From: an uncultured Selenomonas sp.
Lineage (GTDB): Bacteria > Bacillota > Negativicutes > Selenomonadales > Selenomonadaceae
Length of the DNA stretch: 64,000 nucleotides
Reading direction: 5' to 3'
Assembly: GCA_905372355.1 (NCBI GenBank)
Contig: CAJPOT010000005.1
Location: 124,001 to 188,000, forward strand
Below the pieces are notes generated by a model. That model worked only from the letters and a program-made list of their open reading frames with translations. It had not been told where the DNA came from and did no database searches. Positions 18,168 to 27,012 of the stretch are shown here, piece by piece. How positions within the stretch are numbered: the stretch's first letter is position 1; each line of letters opens with the position of its first letter. The position numbers and the translations under genes were made by a program.

Positions 18168-18329
18168 GCATCAGCGAAGAAAAGCCGAATCCAGCTCAGG
18201 AGCGGGGGAACCATAGTTTTTGGGGTGAATGATGAGGCGGCAGAAGGACGGCAGGGATAAGGTTGCTTTCCAGTCGCGTCAAAAAGGGTGTTCTCTTCCC
18301 TAACCCGGCAGCTAACCTCGTAGGCGAAA
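18168..18329 (+). promoter_or_regulatory. c-di-AMP riboswitch (ydaO-yuaA type)
   Basis: Conserved blocks in order: GCCGAATCCAG, GAGCGGGGGAACCA, TTTTTGGGGTGAAT, GGGATAAGG, CCCTAACCCGGCAGCTAACC and TCGTAGGCG. This is the ydaO family, which binds cyclic di-AMP and usually turns off expression of wall hydrolases and potassium transporters. The gene downstream is an NlpC/P60 hydrolase, a typical target. There is no separate terminator between it and rnpB. Confidence 0.93.
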
Positions 18330-18348
18330 TCAGAGAGGGAGTGTCTAT

Positions 18349-19011
18349 TTGAGTAGAGTAATGCGTATTTTCGTGCTGACCATGGTTTTGATGTGTGGGT
18401 TTTCTGTTGCGGGGGCTTCGGCTTTCCGAATCGGAGACCAGGGAAGCGATGTAGCGGAGATTCAGGGACGGTTGGCGAGCCTTGGATATGACGTGGCGGC
18501 GGACGGCGATTTCGGCCCCGCAACGGCAGAGGCGGTCAAGGCTTTCCAGAGTGCGCACGGCCTTGAGGCGGACGGCCTCGTCGGCTCAGCGACGTACTCG
18601 GCGCTTCTCGGCAAGGGTATGCCGGAAGTGAGCCGCGGCTCGAACTATATTTCGCGCCGCATCATCTCGGATTCGATGCAGTATCTCGGCGTGCCGTATG
18701 TATTCGGCGGCACGACGCCGAGCGGTTTTGACTGCTCGGGCTATGTGCGTTATGTGTTCGCCAACGCCGGCATCTATCTGCCGCGCATGGCGGATGAGCA
18801 GTTTGAGGTGGGTACTCCCGTTTCGACCGACGAGCTTATCCCTGGCGATCTCGTGTTCTTCACGACGTACACTTATGGTGCATCGCATGTCGGCATCTAT
18901 CTCGGTGACGGCAACTTCATCAACGCATCATCGAGCCGTGGCGTGGCGATTGATTCGCTTTACAGCTCGTACTGGGGGTCCTGCTACATCGGGGCTCGCA
19001 GGGTAATGTAA
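18349..19011 (+). CDS. NlpC/P60 peptidoglycan endopeptidase with PG-binding domain
   Basis: 220 residues from TTG 18349 (AGAGGGA 8 nt upstream); ATG 18361 is an alternative. A signal peptide spans about 1-25. A PG_binding_1 domain is at 27-88 (GSDVAEIQGRLASLGY ... FGPATAEAVKAFQ). The NlpC/P60 domain is at 100-220 with catalytic Cys129 (FDCSGYV) and His180 (GASHVGIY); the third residue appears to be Asn192. It cleaves peptide stems in peptidoglycan. It is controlled by the upstream c-di-AMP riboswitch, linking second-messenger level to wall turnover. Confidence 0.93.
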   Translation: MSRVMRIFVLTMVLMCGFSVAGASAFRIGDQGSDVAEIQGRLASLGYDVAADGDFGPATAEAVKAFQSAHGLEADGLVGSATYSALLGKGMPEVSRGSNYISRRIISDSMQYLGVPYVFGGTTPSGFDCSGYVRYVFANAGIYLPRMADEQFEVGTPVSTDELIPGDLVFFTTYTYGASHVGIYLGDGNFINASSSRGVAIDSLYSSYWGSCYIGARRVM

Positions 19012-19022
19012 TCTTTTTTGGG

Positions 19023-19048
19023 GGAGGCTGCAAGCCTCCTTCTTTTTT
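19023..19048 (+). terminator. Terminator of the NlpC/P60 gene
   Basis: GGAGGCT / AGCCTCC stem (19023-19029, 19033-19039) followed by TTCTTTTTTT. Confidence 0.9.
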
Positions 19049-19089
19049 TGTGCGCATATATAGGATGTCCGGCGTCTCAGCCTATGAAC

Positions 19090-19119
19090 TTGACAAATAT
19101 CCTAGTCCTATGGTATTCT
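19090..19119 (+). promoter_or_regulatory. Promoter of the riboflavin operon
   Basis: TTGACA at 19090-19095 and TATTCT at 19114-19119 with an 18-nt spacer, immediately before the FMN riboswitch. Confidence 0.65.
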
Positions 19120-19134
19120 TTCTAGCAGAAGAGC

Positions 19135-19248
19135 AGTCTTTGGGGCGGGGTGGAAGTCCCCACCGGCGGTATAGCCCGCGAGCCTTTTGGCAGATTCGGT
19201 GTGATTCCGAAGCCGACAGTATAGTCTGGATGGGAAAAGACGTGCAAG
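19135..19248 (+). promoter_or_regulatory. FMN riboswitch (RFN element)
   Basis: Canonical blocks: GGGGCGGGGTGGAAGTCCC, CACCGGCGGTATAGCCCGCGAGCC, GCAGATTCGGTGTGATTCCG, AAGCCGACAGTATAGTCTGGATGGGA and AAGACG. It senses FMN and represses the rib operon downstream. Confidence 0.95.
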
Positions 19249-19259
19249 TTGCGTTACGG

Positions 19260-19297
19260 AGACTGTGAAAAGAGTGTTCTTTTTGCGGTCTTTTTTT
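19260..19297 (+). terminator. FMN-controlled attenuator terminator
   Basis: A 13-bp stem (19260-19272 with 19279-19291, three G-U pairs) followed by T7, between the RFN element and ribD. It fits transcription attenuation. A competing pairing of GTTCTTT with AAAGAAC farther down could be part of the switch or sequester the ribD site. Confidence 0.75.
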
Positions 19298-19325
19298 GTG
19301 CAAAGAACAGGAAGGAGGTGGAGAG

Positions 19326-20429
19326 ATGCAGCAGGACGAGGACTTTATGCGCGAGGCGCTCCTGCTCGCTGCGAATGCGCGTGGCCGCACCTCGCCCAAT
19401 CCGCTCGTCGGTGCTGTCATCGTGCGCGAGGGGCGCATCGTCGGCGCAGGCTGGCATCGCAAGGCGGGCACGCCGCACGCTGAGGTGCATGCGCTCGCCA
19501 TGGCAGGCGATCTCGCGCATGGTGCGACTGCCTATGTGACGCTGGAACCATGCTCGCACCACGGACGCACGGGACCGTGCGCCGAGGCGCTCGTCAAGGC
19601 AGGCGTCAAGCGTGTCGTCGCAGCCATGCTCGACCCGAATCCCCTCGTCGCAGGCAAAGGCAAGGCGATGCTCGAAGCGGCGGGCGTCGAGGTGATGGTC
19701 GGCGTGCTCGGCGAGGAGGCACGGCGGCTCAATGAAGCATATCTCAAATGGGTGACGCAGAAACTGCCCTTCGTCACGCTCAAGACGGCGATGACGCTCG
19801 ACGGTAAGATCGCGACGGCAACGGGGAAATCGCAGTGGATCACGGGCGAGGCGGCACGTCAGCGCGTGCATGAGATGCGCGATGTGGCGGACGCCATCGT
19901 CGTTGGCATCGGCACGGTGCTCGCCGACGATCCATCGTTGACGACGCGTCTGGCGGACGGTACGGGCAGGAATCCCGTGCGCGTCATTGTCGACAGCCGC
20001 GCGCGCACGCCGCTCGCGGCGAAGGTCGTACAGGACGGTGCGGCGAAGACGCTCATCGCCGTGACATGCGCCGCGCCCGAGGAGCGTTGTGCAGCTTTGG
20101 AAGCGGCGGGCGTCGAGATCGTCCGTGCGGGCGAGGGTGAGCGCGTCGATCTCGTGGCATTGATGCGTTTGCTTGCAGCGCGGGACATCACATCCGTCTT
20201 CGTCGAGGGCGGCGGCACGCTGAACTTTTCACTCTTGGCGGCGGGTCTTGTCGACAAGATTCATGCTTTCATCGCGCCGAAGATCGTGGGAGGCAAGGCA
20301 GCTCTGACGCCCGTCGAGGGCGCGGGATTCGCCGAGCTTGCCGATGCCGCACTTCTGACAAGACTGACGGTGGAGCAGGTCGCAGCGGACATCCTCCTCA
20401 CAGGCTATGTGGCGAAGGGAGCGAGGTAG
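19326..20429 (+). CDS. ribD: Bifunctional riboflavin deaminase/reductase
   Basis: 367 residues from ATG 19326, preceded by GGAAGGAGGTG. The N-terminal cytidine-deaminase-fold domain has zinc ligands H51 (HAEVHAL, catalytic Glu53), C76 and C85 (EPCSHHGRTGPC). The C-terminal reductase domain starts near 150 (FVTLKTAMTLDGKIAT) and includes FVEGGGTLNFS. It catalyses the second and third steps from GTP to riboflavin. First gene of the rib operon, behind the FMN switch. Confidence 0.96.
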   Translation: MQQDEDFMREALLLAANARGRTSPNPLVGAVIVREGRIVGAGWHRKAGTPHAEVHALAMAGDLAHGATAYVTLEPCSHHGRTGPCAEALVKAGVKRVVAAMLDPNPLVAGKGKAMLEAAGVEVMVGVLGEEARRLNEAYLKWVTQKLPFVTLKTAMTLDGKIATATGKSQWITGEAARQRVHEMRDVADAIVVGIGTVLADDPSLTTRLADGTGRNPVRVIVDSRARTPLAAKVVQDGAAKTLIAVTCAAPEERCAALEAAGVEIVRAGEGERVDLVALMRLLAARDITSVFVEGGGTLNFSLLAAGLVDKIHAFIAPKIVGGKAALTPVEGAGFAELADAALLTRLTVEQVAADILLTGYVAKGAR

Positions 20430-20432
20430 CCT

Positions 20433-21086
20433 TTGTTTACAGGAATCATTGAAGAGGTCGGCGCACTGGAGCGCCTTGCGGGCGGTGAGATCGCCATCCG
20501 CGCGAAGAAGGTACTCGAAGACGTCGCGCTCGGCGACAGCATCGCGGTCAACGGCATCTGCCTGACGGTCACGCACTTCGATGCGGCGCACTTCACGGCG
20601 GACGTCATGCCCGAGACGGTCCGACGCACGTCGCTTGCAGAGCTGAAGCGCGGCAGCCGCGTAAATTTGGAGCGCGCCCTGACGCTTCGAAGCCGCCTTG
20701 GCGGTCACATCGTCAGCGGCCATATCGACGGCGTGGGCACGATCGCCGCCATGCAGGAGGAGGGAAATGCCATCCTCTTGACGGTACGCGCAGGTGCCGA
20801 CATCCTGCGCTACATTGTGGAGAAAGGCTCAGTCGCGCTCGACGGCATCAGCCTTACGGTCGCGCGCGTGAGTGCGGCGGATTTCACGGTCAGCCTCATT
20901 CCGCATACGCGCGAGATCACGAACCTACGCGAAAAGCGCAGCGGCAGTCGCTTGAACATCGAGACGGACATCCTCGGCAAGTACGTGGAGAAACTTTTTC
21001 CGGGAGTGCGCACACAGGGAGAAAGCGATGCGCCGAAGAGCGCGGGCAAAATAACTATGGATTTCCTGCGACAGCAGGGATTTTAA
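20433..21086 (+). CDS. ribE: Riboflavin synthase
   Basis: 217 residues, TTG start 3 nt after ribD. Two homologous lumazine-binding halves are visible: [10 protein letters not shown] ... VNGICLTV in the first and GHIDGVGTI ... [11 protein letters not shown] in the second. It converts two molecules of 6,7-dimethyl-8-ribityllumazine to riboflavin plus the pyrimidine precursor. Length is normal. Confidence 0.96.
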   Translation: MFTGIIEEVGALERLAGGEIAIRAKKVLEDVALGDSIAVNGICLTVTHFDAAHFTADVMPETVRRTSLAELKRGSRVNLERALTLRSRLGGHIVSGHIDGVGTIAAMQEEGNAILLTVRAGADILRYIVEKGSVALDGISLTVARVSAADFTVSLIPHTREITNLREKRSGSRLNIETDILGKYVEKLFPGVRTQGESDAPKSAGKITMDFLRQQGF

Positions 21087-21136
21087 GGGAGTGCGGAATT
21101 TATCCGTACTTCCCAGAGATAAGGAGATGCAGCAAT

Positions 21137-22351
21137 ATGTCAGATTTTGCAACGGTGGAGCAGGCAATCGAGGATATCAAGTACGGCAAGATGGTCGTCG
21201 TCGTAGATGACGAGGATCGCGAGAACGAGGGCGATCTCATCGTCGCGGCGGCGACGGTCACGCCTGAGGATATCAATTTCATGGCAAAGTACGCGAAGGG
21301 CCTGATCTGCACGCCGATCGACGGTAAGCGACTCGACGAGCTGAATATCGGACAGATGGTCGTGAACAACACGGACAATCACGAGACGGCGTTCACGGTT
21401 TCCATCGACGCCTACAATACGGATACGGGCATCTCGGCTTTCGAGCGCTGCCAGACGATCAAGCTTCTGCTCGATCCGAAGGCAAGGCCATCATCCTTCC
21501 GTCGTCCCGGCCATGTGTTCCCGCTGCGCTCCGTCGAGGGCGGCGTGCTGCGGCGCACGGGCCACACGGAGGCGACAACGGATCTCGCACGCTTGGCAGG
21601 ATTCTATCCCGCGGGGCTTTGCTGTGAGATCATGGCGGACGACGGGCACATGATGCGCACGCCCGAGTTGAAAGAATTTGCGAAAAAACACGGACTCAAC
21701 ATCATCACGGTCAAATCGCTCATCGAGTACCGCAAGCGCACGGAGAGTTTCGTCAAGCAGGTTGCCGACGTCGACTTTCCGAGCCGCTACGGTCACTTCC
21801 GCATCAAGGCGTATGAGAGCACGCTCGACGGCAAGTGCCACATCGCCGTCGTCAAGGGCGATGTGGCGGGCAAGAAGAATGTGCTCGTGCGCGTCCACTC
21901 CGAATGCCTGACGGGCGACGCGCTCGGCTCGCTGCGCTGCGACTGCGGCGACCAGCTCGCCATTGCCTTGAAGAACATCGAGAAGGAAGGCGAGGGCGTC
22001 GTGCTCTACATGCGCCAGGAGGGGCGCGGCATCGGCCTCGCAAATAAGATGCGCGCCTACGAACTGCAGGACAAGGGCGCGGATACGGTCGAAGCGAACG
22101 TCGAACTGGGCTTCGCGCCCGATCTTCGCGACTACGGCATCGGCGCACAGATCCTCTCCGACCTCGGCCTCACGAGCATCCGCCTCATGACGAACAATCC
22201 CGCCAAGCGCGCGGGACTTGAGGGATACAATCTCGAAATCGTCGAACGCGTGCCGCTCGTCGTCAAGGCGAACAAGTTCGACAAGCGCTACTTGAGCGTC
22301 AAGAAAGTCAAGATGGGACACCTTTTGAACGACGAAGATCTGGCGAAATGA
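21137..22351 (+). CDS. ribBA: DHBP synthase / GTP cyclohydrolase II
   Basis: 404 residues. The N-terminal RibB domain has [15 protein letters not shown] and the [16 protein letters not shown] motif. The C-terminal RibA domain has the zinc cysteines in [21 protein letters not shown] and RQEGRGIGL. It makes both starting compounds of the pathway from ribulose-5-phosphate and GTP. The order ribD-ribE-ribBA matches Firmicutes operons. Confidence 0.97.
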   Translation: MSDFATVEQAIEDIKYGKMVVVVDDEDRENEGDLIVAAATVTPEDINFMAKYAKGLICTPIDGKRLDELNIGQMVVNNTDNHETAFTVSIDAYNTDTGISAFERCQTIKLLLDPKARPSSFRRPGHVFPLRSVEGGVLRRTGHTEATTDLARLAGFYPAGLCCEIMADDGHMMRTPELKEFAKKHGLNIITVKSLIEYRKRTESFVKQVADVDFPSRYGHFRIKAYESTLDGKCHIAVVKGDVAGKKNVLVRVHSECLTGDALGSLRCDCGDQLAIALKNIEKEGEGVVLYMRQEGRGIGLANKMRAYELQDKGADTVEANVELGFAPDLRDYGIGAQILSDLGLTSIRLMTNNPAKRAGLEGYNLEIVERVPLVVKANKFDKRYLSVKKVKMGHLLNDEDLAK

Positions 22352-22387
22352 TAATGACTTCGTGGTTTGAATCATGGGAGAAAAATA

Positions 22388-23002
22388 ATGGAAACAATTC
22401 TATTGGTGCTTCTTGAAGAATATGCTGATTGGGAAGCTGCGTATATCTCGTCGGGGGTTCACCTGCTTGGTCAAGGAAAATTTGAAATCAAGACGGTTTC
22501 GCTTTCGACACAGAGTGTGCGTTCCATCGGTGGACTTCAGACGATACCAGACTATACGATAGATACTGTGCCAGACGATTATGCGGCATTGCTTTTGATT
22601 GGAGGAATGCGGTGGCGTGAAGAACGCGCACGGAAACTGTTTCCTCTGGTAACGCATTGTTCGCAAAATGGCAGATTGTTAGGCGGTATTTGTGATGCAG
22701 TAGGATTTTTAGCTGCGGCGGGTGCTTTGGATGCTGTGAAGCACACGGGAAACAGTTTGTCTGAGCTTCAGTGGGGAGATTCGCAGTATAAAGGTGCGGC
22801 GCATTTTCAGCCCAAACAGGCGGTTTGTGACAAGAATACGGTTACAGCCAATGGTTCTGCACCGTTGGAATTTGCCCGAGAAGTTTTGCTTGCATTGCAT
22901 GTTGCGGATGAGGCTCTGGTTGAGGACTGGTATGCTCTACATAAATTAGGGTACTATAATACGGCTATGCATAATCGTTTTGTAACGATGATGCAGAATT
23001 AA
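22388..23002 (+). CDS. DJ-1/PfpI-family protein inserted in the rib operon
   Basis: 204 residues from ATG 22388, with GGGAG upstream. DJ-1/PfpI-type glutamine-amidotransferase fold: an early conserved Glu (LLEEYADWE), ALLLIGGMRWRE, and a nucleophile elbow with Cys102 (LLGGICDAVGFLA). Relatives include stress chaperones/deglycases and regulatory-domain homologues. It lies between ribBA and ribH, 36 nt after the former and 12 nt before the latter. It is clearly lower in GC and uses AT-rich codons unlike the rib genes, suggesting acquisition. A role in riboflavin synthesis is not implied. Confidence 0.85.
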   Translation: METILLVLLEEYADWEAAYISSGVHLLGQGKFEIKTVSLSTQSVRSIGGLQTIPDYTIDTVPDDYAALLLIGGMRWREERARKLFPLVTHCSQNGRLLGGICDAVGFLAAAGALDAVKHTGNSLSELQWGDSQYKGAAHFQPKQAVCDKNTVTANGSAPLEFAREVLLALHVADEALVEDWYALHKLGYYNTAMHNRFVTMMQN

Positions 23003-23014
23003 GGAGAGATAATC

Positions 23015-23482
23015 ATGGCAAAGACGATCGAAGGTTTCATTACAGGCAAGGGACTTCATATCGGCATCGTGGCGGCGCGTTTCAATGAGTTCATCACGAG
23101 CAAGCTCTTGGGCGGTGCGCTCGATGCGCTGCATCGTCATGAGACGAAGGAGGATGACATCGACGTCGCCTGGGTGCCGGGCGCGTTTGAGATTCCGATT
23201 GTTGCCAAGAAGATGGCCGAGAGCGGCAAATACGATGCCGTGATTTGTCTCGGTGCGGTCATTCGCGGCGCGACGACGCATTATGATTATGTCTGCAATG
23301 AAGTGTCGAAGGGTGTCGCGCAGGTCGGGCTTTCGACGGGCGTGCCGACGCTCTTCGGCGTTCTGACGACGGAGAACATCGAGCAGGCGATCGAGCGTGC
23401 GGGCACGAAGGCGGGCAACAAGGGCGCGGACTGCGCCCTGGCAGCGATGGAGCTTGCAAGCCTGCTGAAGAAGATCGGCTGA
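23015..23482 (+). CDS. ribH: 6,7-dimethyl-8-ribityllumazine synthase
   Basis: 155 residues. Typical segments are [31 protein letters not shown], and [23 protein letters not shown], with the catalytic His in the last, and [24 protein letters not shown]. It forms the penultimate intermediate, usually as a 60-subunit or pentameric assembly. AAGGAGAG precedes the start. Last biosynthetic gene of the operon. Confidence 0.97.
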   Translation: MAKTIEGFITGKGLHIGIVAARFNEFITSKLLGGALDALHRHETKEDDIDVAWVPGAFEIPIVAKKMAESGKYDAVICLGAVIRGATTHYDYVCNEVSKGVAQVGLSTGVPTLFGVLTTENIEQAIERAGTKAGNKGADCALAAMELASLLKKIG

Positions 23483-23494
23483 GGGGGCGAGGTC

Positions 23495-24052
23495 ATGAAA
23501 ATCGGCATCATCAGCGATACGCACGGCTGCGAGAAGCGCTGGCAGCTTGCCTACGATAAGCACTTTTCCGACGCCGACCTCATCATCCACGCGGGCGACG
23601 TGCTCTACCACGGCCCGCGCAACCCGATGCTCGAAGATTACAACCCCGCCGGGCTTGCCGATAAGATCAACGAGAGCGAGCCGCCCGTCCTTATCTGCCG
23701 CGGCAACTGCGATTCTGAGGTCGACCAGCTCGTGCTCAAGACGCCGATCCAAGCGCCTTACGCCTATGCTTTTGCGGGCGGCAAGCGCATCGTCGCGACG
23801 CATGGGCATCTCATCGAGAGCGACGCCGCCAAGGATGAGGCGGCACAGACGATGCGCGCCGACGTCTTCATCACGGGTCACATCCACACGAACGTCCTCG
23901 AAAAGCGCGGTGCGACCGTGTTCGTCAATCCTGGCTCGCCGTCTCTGTCAAAGCGCGAGGACGGCAGGGCGACCATCGCCTTGATGACGGATGAAAAGAT
24001 TGCGATCCTCGACCTCGATACGGATGAGGTGCTGATGGAATTGAAATTTTAG
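23495..24052 (+). CDS. yfcE: YfcE/MJ0936-type metallophosphodiesterase
   Basis: 185 residues. Calcineurin-like metal-site motifs appear in order: D8 and H10 (ISDTHG), HAGD, GNCD, THGH and GHIHTN. This is the layout of small phosphodiesterases such as E. coli YfcE. It is 12 nt after ribH and probably cotranscribed; a link to riboflavin is not evident, though FMN/FAD-related phosphate esters are conceivable substrates. Confidence 0.9.
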   Translation: MKIGIISDTHGCEKRWQLAYDKHFSDADLIIHAGDVLYHGPRNPMLEDYNPAGLADKINESEPPVLICRGNCDSEVDQLVLKTPIQAPYAYAFAGGKRIVATHGHLIESDAAKDEAAQTMRADVFITGHIHTNVLEKRGATVFVNPGSPSLSKREDGRATIALMTDEKIAILDLDTDEVLMELKF

Positions 24053-24123
24053 ATATGTGCGTCAATAATCGGCGATGTTGTCTGGGAAATGTGCACATTG
24101 TGGTGTAGAAAGCCTGTCATGCC

Positions 24124-24168
24124 GCACACAAAAGACGCTCCGTTGAGGAGCGTTTTTGTGTGCGATTT
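24124..24168 (+). terminator. Terminator of the riboflavin operon
   Basis: An 18-bp hairpin (24124-24141 with 24147-24164, ACGCTCC / GGAGCGT core) with T-rich descending arm. Confidence 0.85.
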
Positions 24169-24171
24169 TTG

Positions 24172-24200
24172 TTGCCTTGAAGCGAAAAAATTCGTACAAT
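24172..24200 (+). promoter_or_regulatory. Possible promoter of the Rpn-family gene
   Basis: TTGCCT at 24172-24177 and TACAAT at 24195-24200, 17-nt spacer, 19 nt before ATG 24220. Confidence 0.5.
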
Positions 24201-24219
24201 GGAGAAAAGGGGTGAGAAT

Positions 24220-25041
24220 ATGGGCGACTACAAGATCAAGCCGTGGGAAGAGTTGACGATTCGTGATGATTACATGTTCAAACTCGTTATGAGGCGCAGG
24301 CGCATTTGCAAGAAGATGCTTGAAGGAACACTTCGCATAAGGATTGAGAAGATTCGGTATCTGGAAACGGAAAAGTCTATAACAGCACCTTATCGAAGCA
24401 AGGGAATACGCCTGGATGTCTACGTCAAGGATGAGAGAAATACAGTCTATAACATTGAGATGCAGATTCGGCGACTGGAAGGAGATGCGCTTTTCAAAAG
24501 GACACGATATTACCAGTCCATGATGGATGCCGATCTTCTCGCGGCGGGAGCGGATTACGATGAATTGAATAAAACAATCATCATATTCATCTGTCCCTTC
24601 GATCCCTTTGGTGAAGGGCGCTATATGTATACGTTTGAAAATATTTGTCTGGAAAATAAGAACCTCAATCTACTGGATGGTGCGACGAAGATTTTTCTCA
24701 ATACGAAAGGACAGATCGGCGATATTGATGATACGATTCGCGCATTTCTGCAGTATGTTGACGGTGTAGTCACAGATAACAGCTTTGTACAGGAGGTCGA
24801 AGAGGAAATTCGAAGAGTCAAGCTTGAAGAAGGAGAGAGGGTGAATTACATGACATTTGCCATGAAGATGATGGAAGAACGCAAAGAAGGACGCAAGGAA
24901 GGACAGCGGGACGAGCGTGTGGCAATTCTACGGCGACTTGTTACGCAATCTCAAATTCCTGTCGAACAGGCTCTTGAGATGATTGGCATACCGCAGGCGG
25001 AGCATCTTTCGTATAAGAAGATGCTCCATGCGAAGCTGTGA
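24220..25041 (+). CDS. Rpn-family PD-(D/E)XK nuclease / putative transposase
   Basis: 273 residues from ATG 24220 (AAAGGGGTG upstream); ATG 24199 lacks a site. The nuclease core is D66 in GIRLDVYVKD and E80-x-Q82 in NIEMQIRR, the Rpn/PDDEXK_2 arrangement. A Lys/Glu/Arg-rich segment (ERKEGRKEGQRDER) precedes a small C-terminal helical motif (ALEMIGIPQAE). Rpn proteins are DNA endonucleases associated with recA-independent recombination. It is AT-richer than its neighbours. A copy of its 3' end recurs after cas6 (34199), so it marks the left border of the CRISPR island. Confidence 0.85.
   Translation: MGDYKIKPWEELTIRDDYMFKLVMRRRRICKKMLEGTLRIRIEKIRYLETEKSITAPYRSKGIRLDVYVKDERNTVYNIEMQIRRLEGDALFKRTRYYQSMMDADLLAAGADYDELNKTIIIFICPFDPFGEGRYMYTFENICLENKNLNLLDGATKIFLNTKGQIGDIDDTIRAFLQYVDGVVTDNSFVQEVEEEIRRVKLEEGERVNYMTFAMKMMEERKEGRKEGQRDERVAILRRLVTQSQIPVEQALEMIGIPQAEHLSYKKMLHAKL
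24969..25001 (+). repeat. Left copy of 33-nt direct repeat flanking the cas operon
   Basis: Part of the Rpn gene (codons for ALEMIGIPQA). It recurs at 34199-34231 with one mismatch (T/C), 9.2 kb apart, in the same orientation. Confidence 0.9.
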
Positions 25042-25120
25042 CAGCAGTGTGCGGACAGGTGCAGCGGCACGGTTCTCGTGTACATTATGGACCGTATCCG
25101 GGCTATGCTCGAAAGTGAAA

Positions 25121-25149
25121 AGCCACCAGCTGTACAGGTGGCTTTTTTT
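25121..25149 (+). terminator. Terminator after the Rpn-family gene
   Basis: AGCCACC / GGTGGCT stem (25121-25127, 25137-25143) followed by T7. Confidence 0.9.
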
Positions 25150-25202
25150 CATGTGGATTGTCTCGGCTTAGGGAGATCTTCCTGAATATTTGTGCAGACT
25201 TC

Positions 25203-25237
25203 TCGCTTTTTGAGAGGATTTCTTTCTCTAAAAGCGA
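25203..25237. repeat. Inverted repeat upstream of the cas operon
   Basis: TCGCTTTT-tg-AGAG (25203-25216) is complementary to CTCT-AAAAGCGA (25226-25237), 50 nt before cas10. It could be an operator, or a leader hairpin; no clear -35/-10 pair was found near it. Confidence 0.45.
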
Positions 25238-25287
25238 ATTAGATAAATACGACGGAAATTAGAACAAGAGGCAAGGGGGAAGGATGG

Positions 25288-27012
25288 ATGGCAATCAAAT
25301 TGCAGGCGATTCTTTTTGATACGCGCTCGATTCAGAAGTATATCTTCGCGAGCAACCGCCTCAAGACGAATATCGGGGCGTCGTTCTTGGTGGAAAGCGC
25401 CTTTTCTCGCGAGTTGCTTCATGTCTTGCGCGAGCGTTTCGGCGAGGGTGAAGTCGATGATGTGACGTGGCGCGAGGTGGAGTCTCCCGATTGGACGAAG
25501 ATGGAGCAGAAGTGCCGCATCGGCTATATCGGCGGTGGCAACGCTCTCGTGCTGTTTTCTGAGGGAACGACGGATGAAGAACTCGTCGAGGTGATTCGAT
25601 CCTTCACGAAGCGGCTGCTGTGGACGACTCCCGGACTGCGCACGGGAGCGGCGCGCGGCGAAATGGTGCTCGAAGCGGACGGCGCCTATCGCGTGACGCG
25701 CGTGAAGCGTGCGGATGGCGAGGAAGAGGCGATCGACGATCTCACGCATCTCGTCCGCAAGCTCAGGGCGCAGCAGAACTTGTTCTTTCCTGCCGTGTCG
25801 CTCCCCTATACGGGATTGACGCTTTCGTGCGAGGCGAGCGCGGAAACGGCGAATGCCTACGATGTGGACGATGTGCGCAAGGAGAGCCGCTTCCTTTCGT
25901 GGGAAGTGAAGAGGAAGCTCTTGGCGGCACGTCAGAAGGGGGGCGTCATCGCACCCGCTGAGGAAGCGCTTCTCGACAAGCTGCGCAGCATCCTGAGGGC
26001 ACAGGCCTTGGCGGGTGAGACGTTGCCGCCGTCGCGAGTCCGCGCTATGAGTGATCCCGAGGAATTGGCACGAGAGCTGCAAAAGTATGCTTTTCCTTCC
26101 GAGTTCGAGAAGCTCGGGCAGAGGGAGACGGAAGACTACATGGCGATTGTCCATATCGACGGCAACAACATGGGCGAGAAGTTCCGTGACTGCAGCACAC
26201 TGACAAAGCGCAAGAACATGTCGCGCGCCGTGTACTGGAAGACAGTTCTGGCGTTCTGCATGCTCCTTGCGGACATCTTAGGCGATTATGCGGCGATGCA
26301 TAAGCATCTCTCACTGGAGGAAGCTGACGACGGCAAGATGCTTCTGCCGATCCGCCCCATCGTGCTCGGCGGCGACGATATGACCTTCGTCTGCACGGCG
26401 AAGTACGCGCTCTCCTTCACGCGTACGATCATGGAAGCGCTCAATGACCTCGGCATCGATACTTGCGGCGGCGTCAGCATCCTGCCGACCGCCTATCCGT
26501 TCTTCCGCGGCTACGAGATTGCCGAGCAGCTTTGCGGTGCGGCGAAGTCGAAGATGCGTGCCATGCGCACGGAAGGAAGCTCGTGCTGGCTCGACTTCGC
26601 CATCCTGCACGGCGAGCAGCCGCCGACCTTGGAGCAAATCCGCGAGCAGCAGTACAGCGGCAAGTGCGGTGCGATGCACTTCGGCCCCTACCGCGTCGAC
26701 GGTGATGCATCGAAGCCCGAGTACGTCGGCAATCTCATCGAGGCCGTGCGTCAGCTCGTGCAGGGTGAGGGACGCATGCCGATGAACAAGATCAAGGAAC
26801 TGCGTGCCGTATTGGCGGCGGGCAGACATGAACATGCGCAATTCATGGCGCAGTATCACCGCTTGATTGCAAGTGGCGGAGCGATGCGCCTGCCCGAGAT
26901 CGCGGCTTGGTCGTCGTACCGCGAATCTTTGTGGCAGGAGGGAAGGACGCCTTACGTCGACGCCATCGAGATGATCGACTTCTATGTGCCCGGGGAGGTG
27001 CAGCATGGCTAA
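25288..27012 (+). CDS. cas10: Type III-D Cas10, HD-less, GGDD intact
   Basis: 574 residues, preceded by GGGGGAAGG. The N-terminus begins directly with the first palm domain (D11 in ILFDTRSIQKYIFASNRLK, then NIGASFLVE), with no HD nuclease domain in front. The second palm starts near 285 (AIVHIDGNNMGEKF, Asp291) and carries the GGDD cyclase motif at 361-364 (IVLGGDDMTFV). It is the large subunit of a type III effector complex. The GGDD suggests it can make cyclic oligoadenylate on target binding; the missing HD means no Cas10 DNA cleavage by that route. Lack of HD is the described III-D pattern. It overlaps the next gene by 8 nt. Confidence 0.93.
   Translation: MAIKLQAILFDTRSIQKYIFASNRLKTNIGASFLVESAFSRELLHVLRERFGEGEVDDVTWREVESPDWTKMEQKCRIGYIGGGNALVLFSEGTTDEELVEVIRSFTKRLLWTTPGLRTGAARGEMVLEADGAYRVTRVKRADGEEEAIDDLTHLVRKLRAQQNLFFPAVSLPYTGLTLSCEASAETANAYDVDDVRKESRFLSWEVKRKLLAARQKGGVIAPAEEALLDKLRSILRAQALAGETLPPSRVRAMSDPEELARELQKYAFPSEFEKLGQRETEDYMAIVHIDGNNMGEKFRDCSTLTKRKNMSRAVYWKTVLAFCMLLADILGDYAAMHKHLSLEEADDGKMLLPIRPIVLGGDDMTFVCTAKYALSFTRTIMEALNDLGIDTCGGVSILPTAYPFFRGYEIAEQLCGAAKSKMRAMRTEGSSCWLDFAILHGEQPPTLEQIREQQYSGKCGAMHFGPYRVDGDASKPEYVGNLIEAVRQLVQGEGRMPMNKIKELRAVLAAGRHEHAQFMAQYHRLIASGGAMRLPEIAAWSSYRESLWQEGRTPYVDAIEMIDFYVPGEVQHG

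Noticed and set aside
24220..25041. Rpn-family gene as a toxin-antitoxin or CRISPR effector gene
   Set aside because: It has no CARF-like or antitoxin features and its own promoter and terminator; only its 3' end links it with the cas operon, so no functional role in the CRISPR system is claimed.
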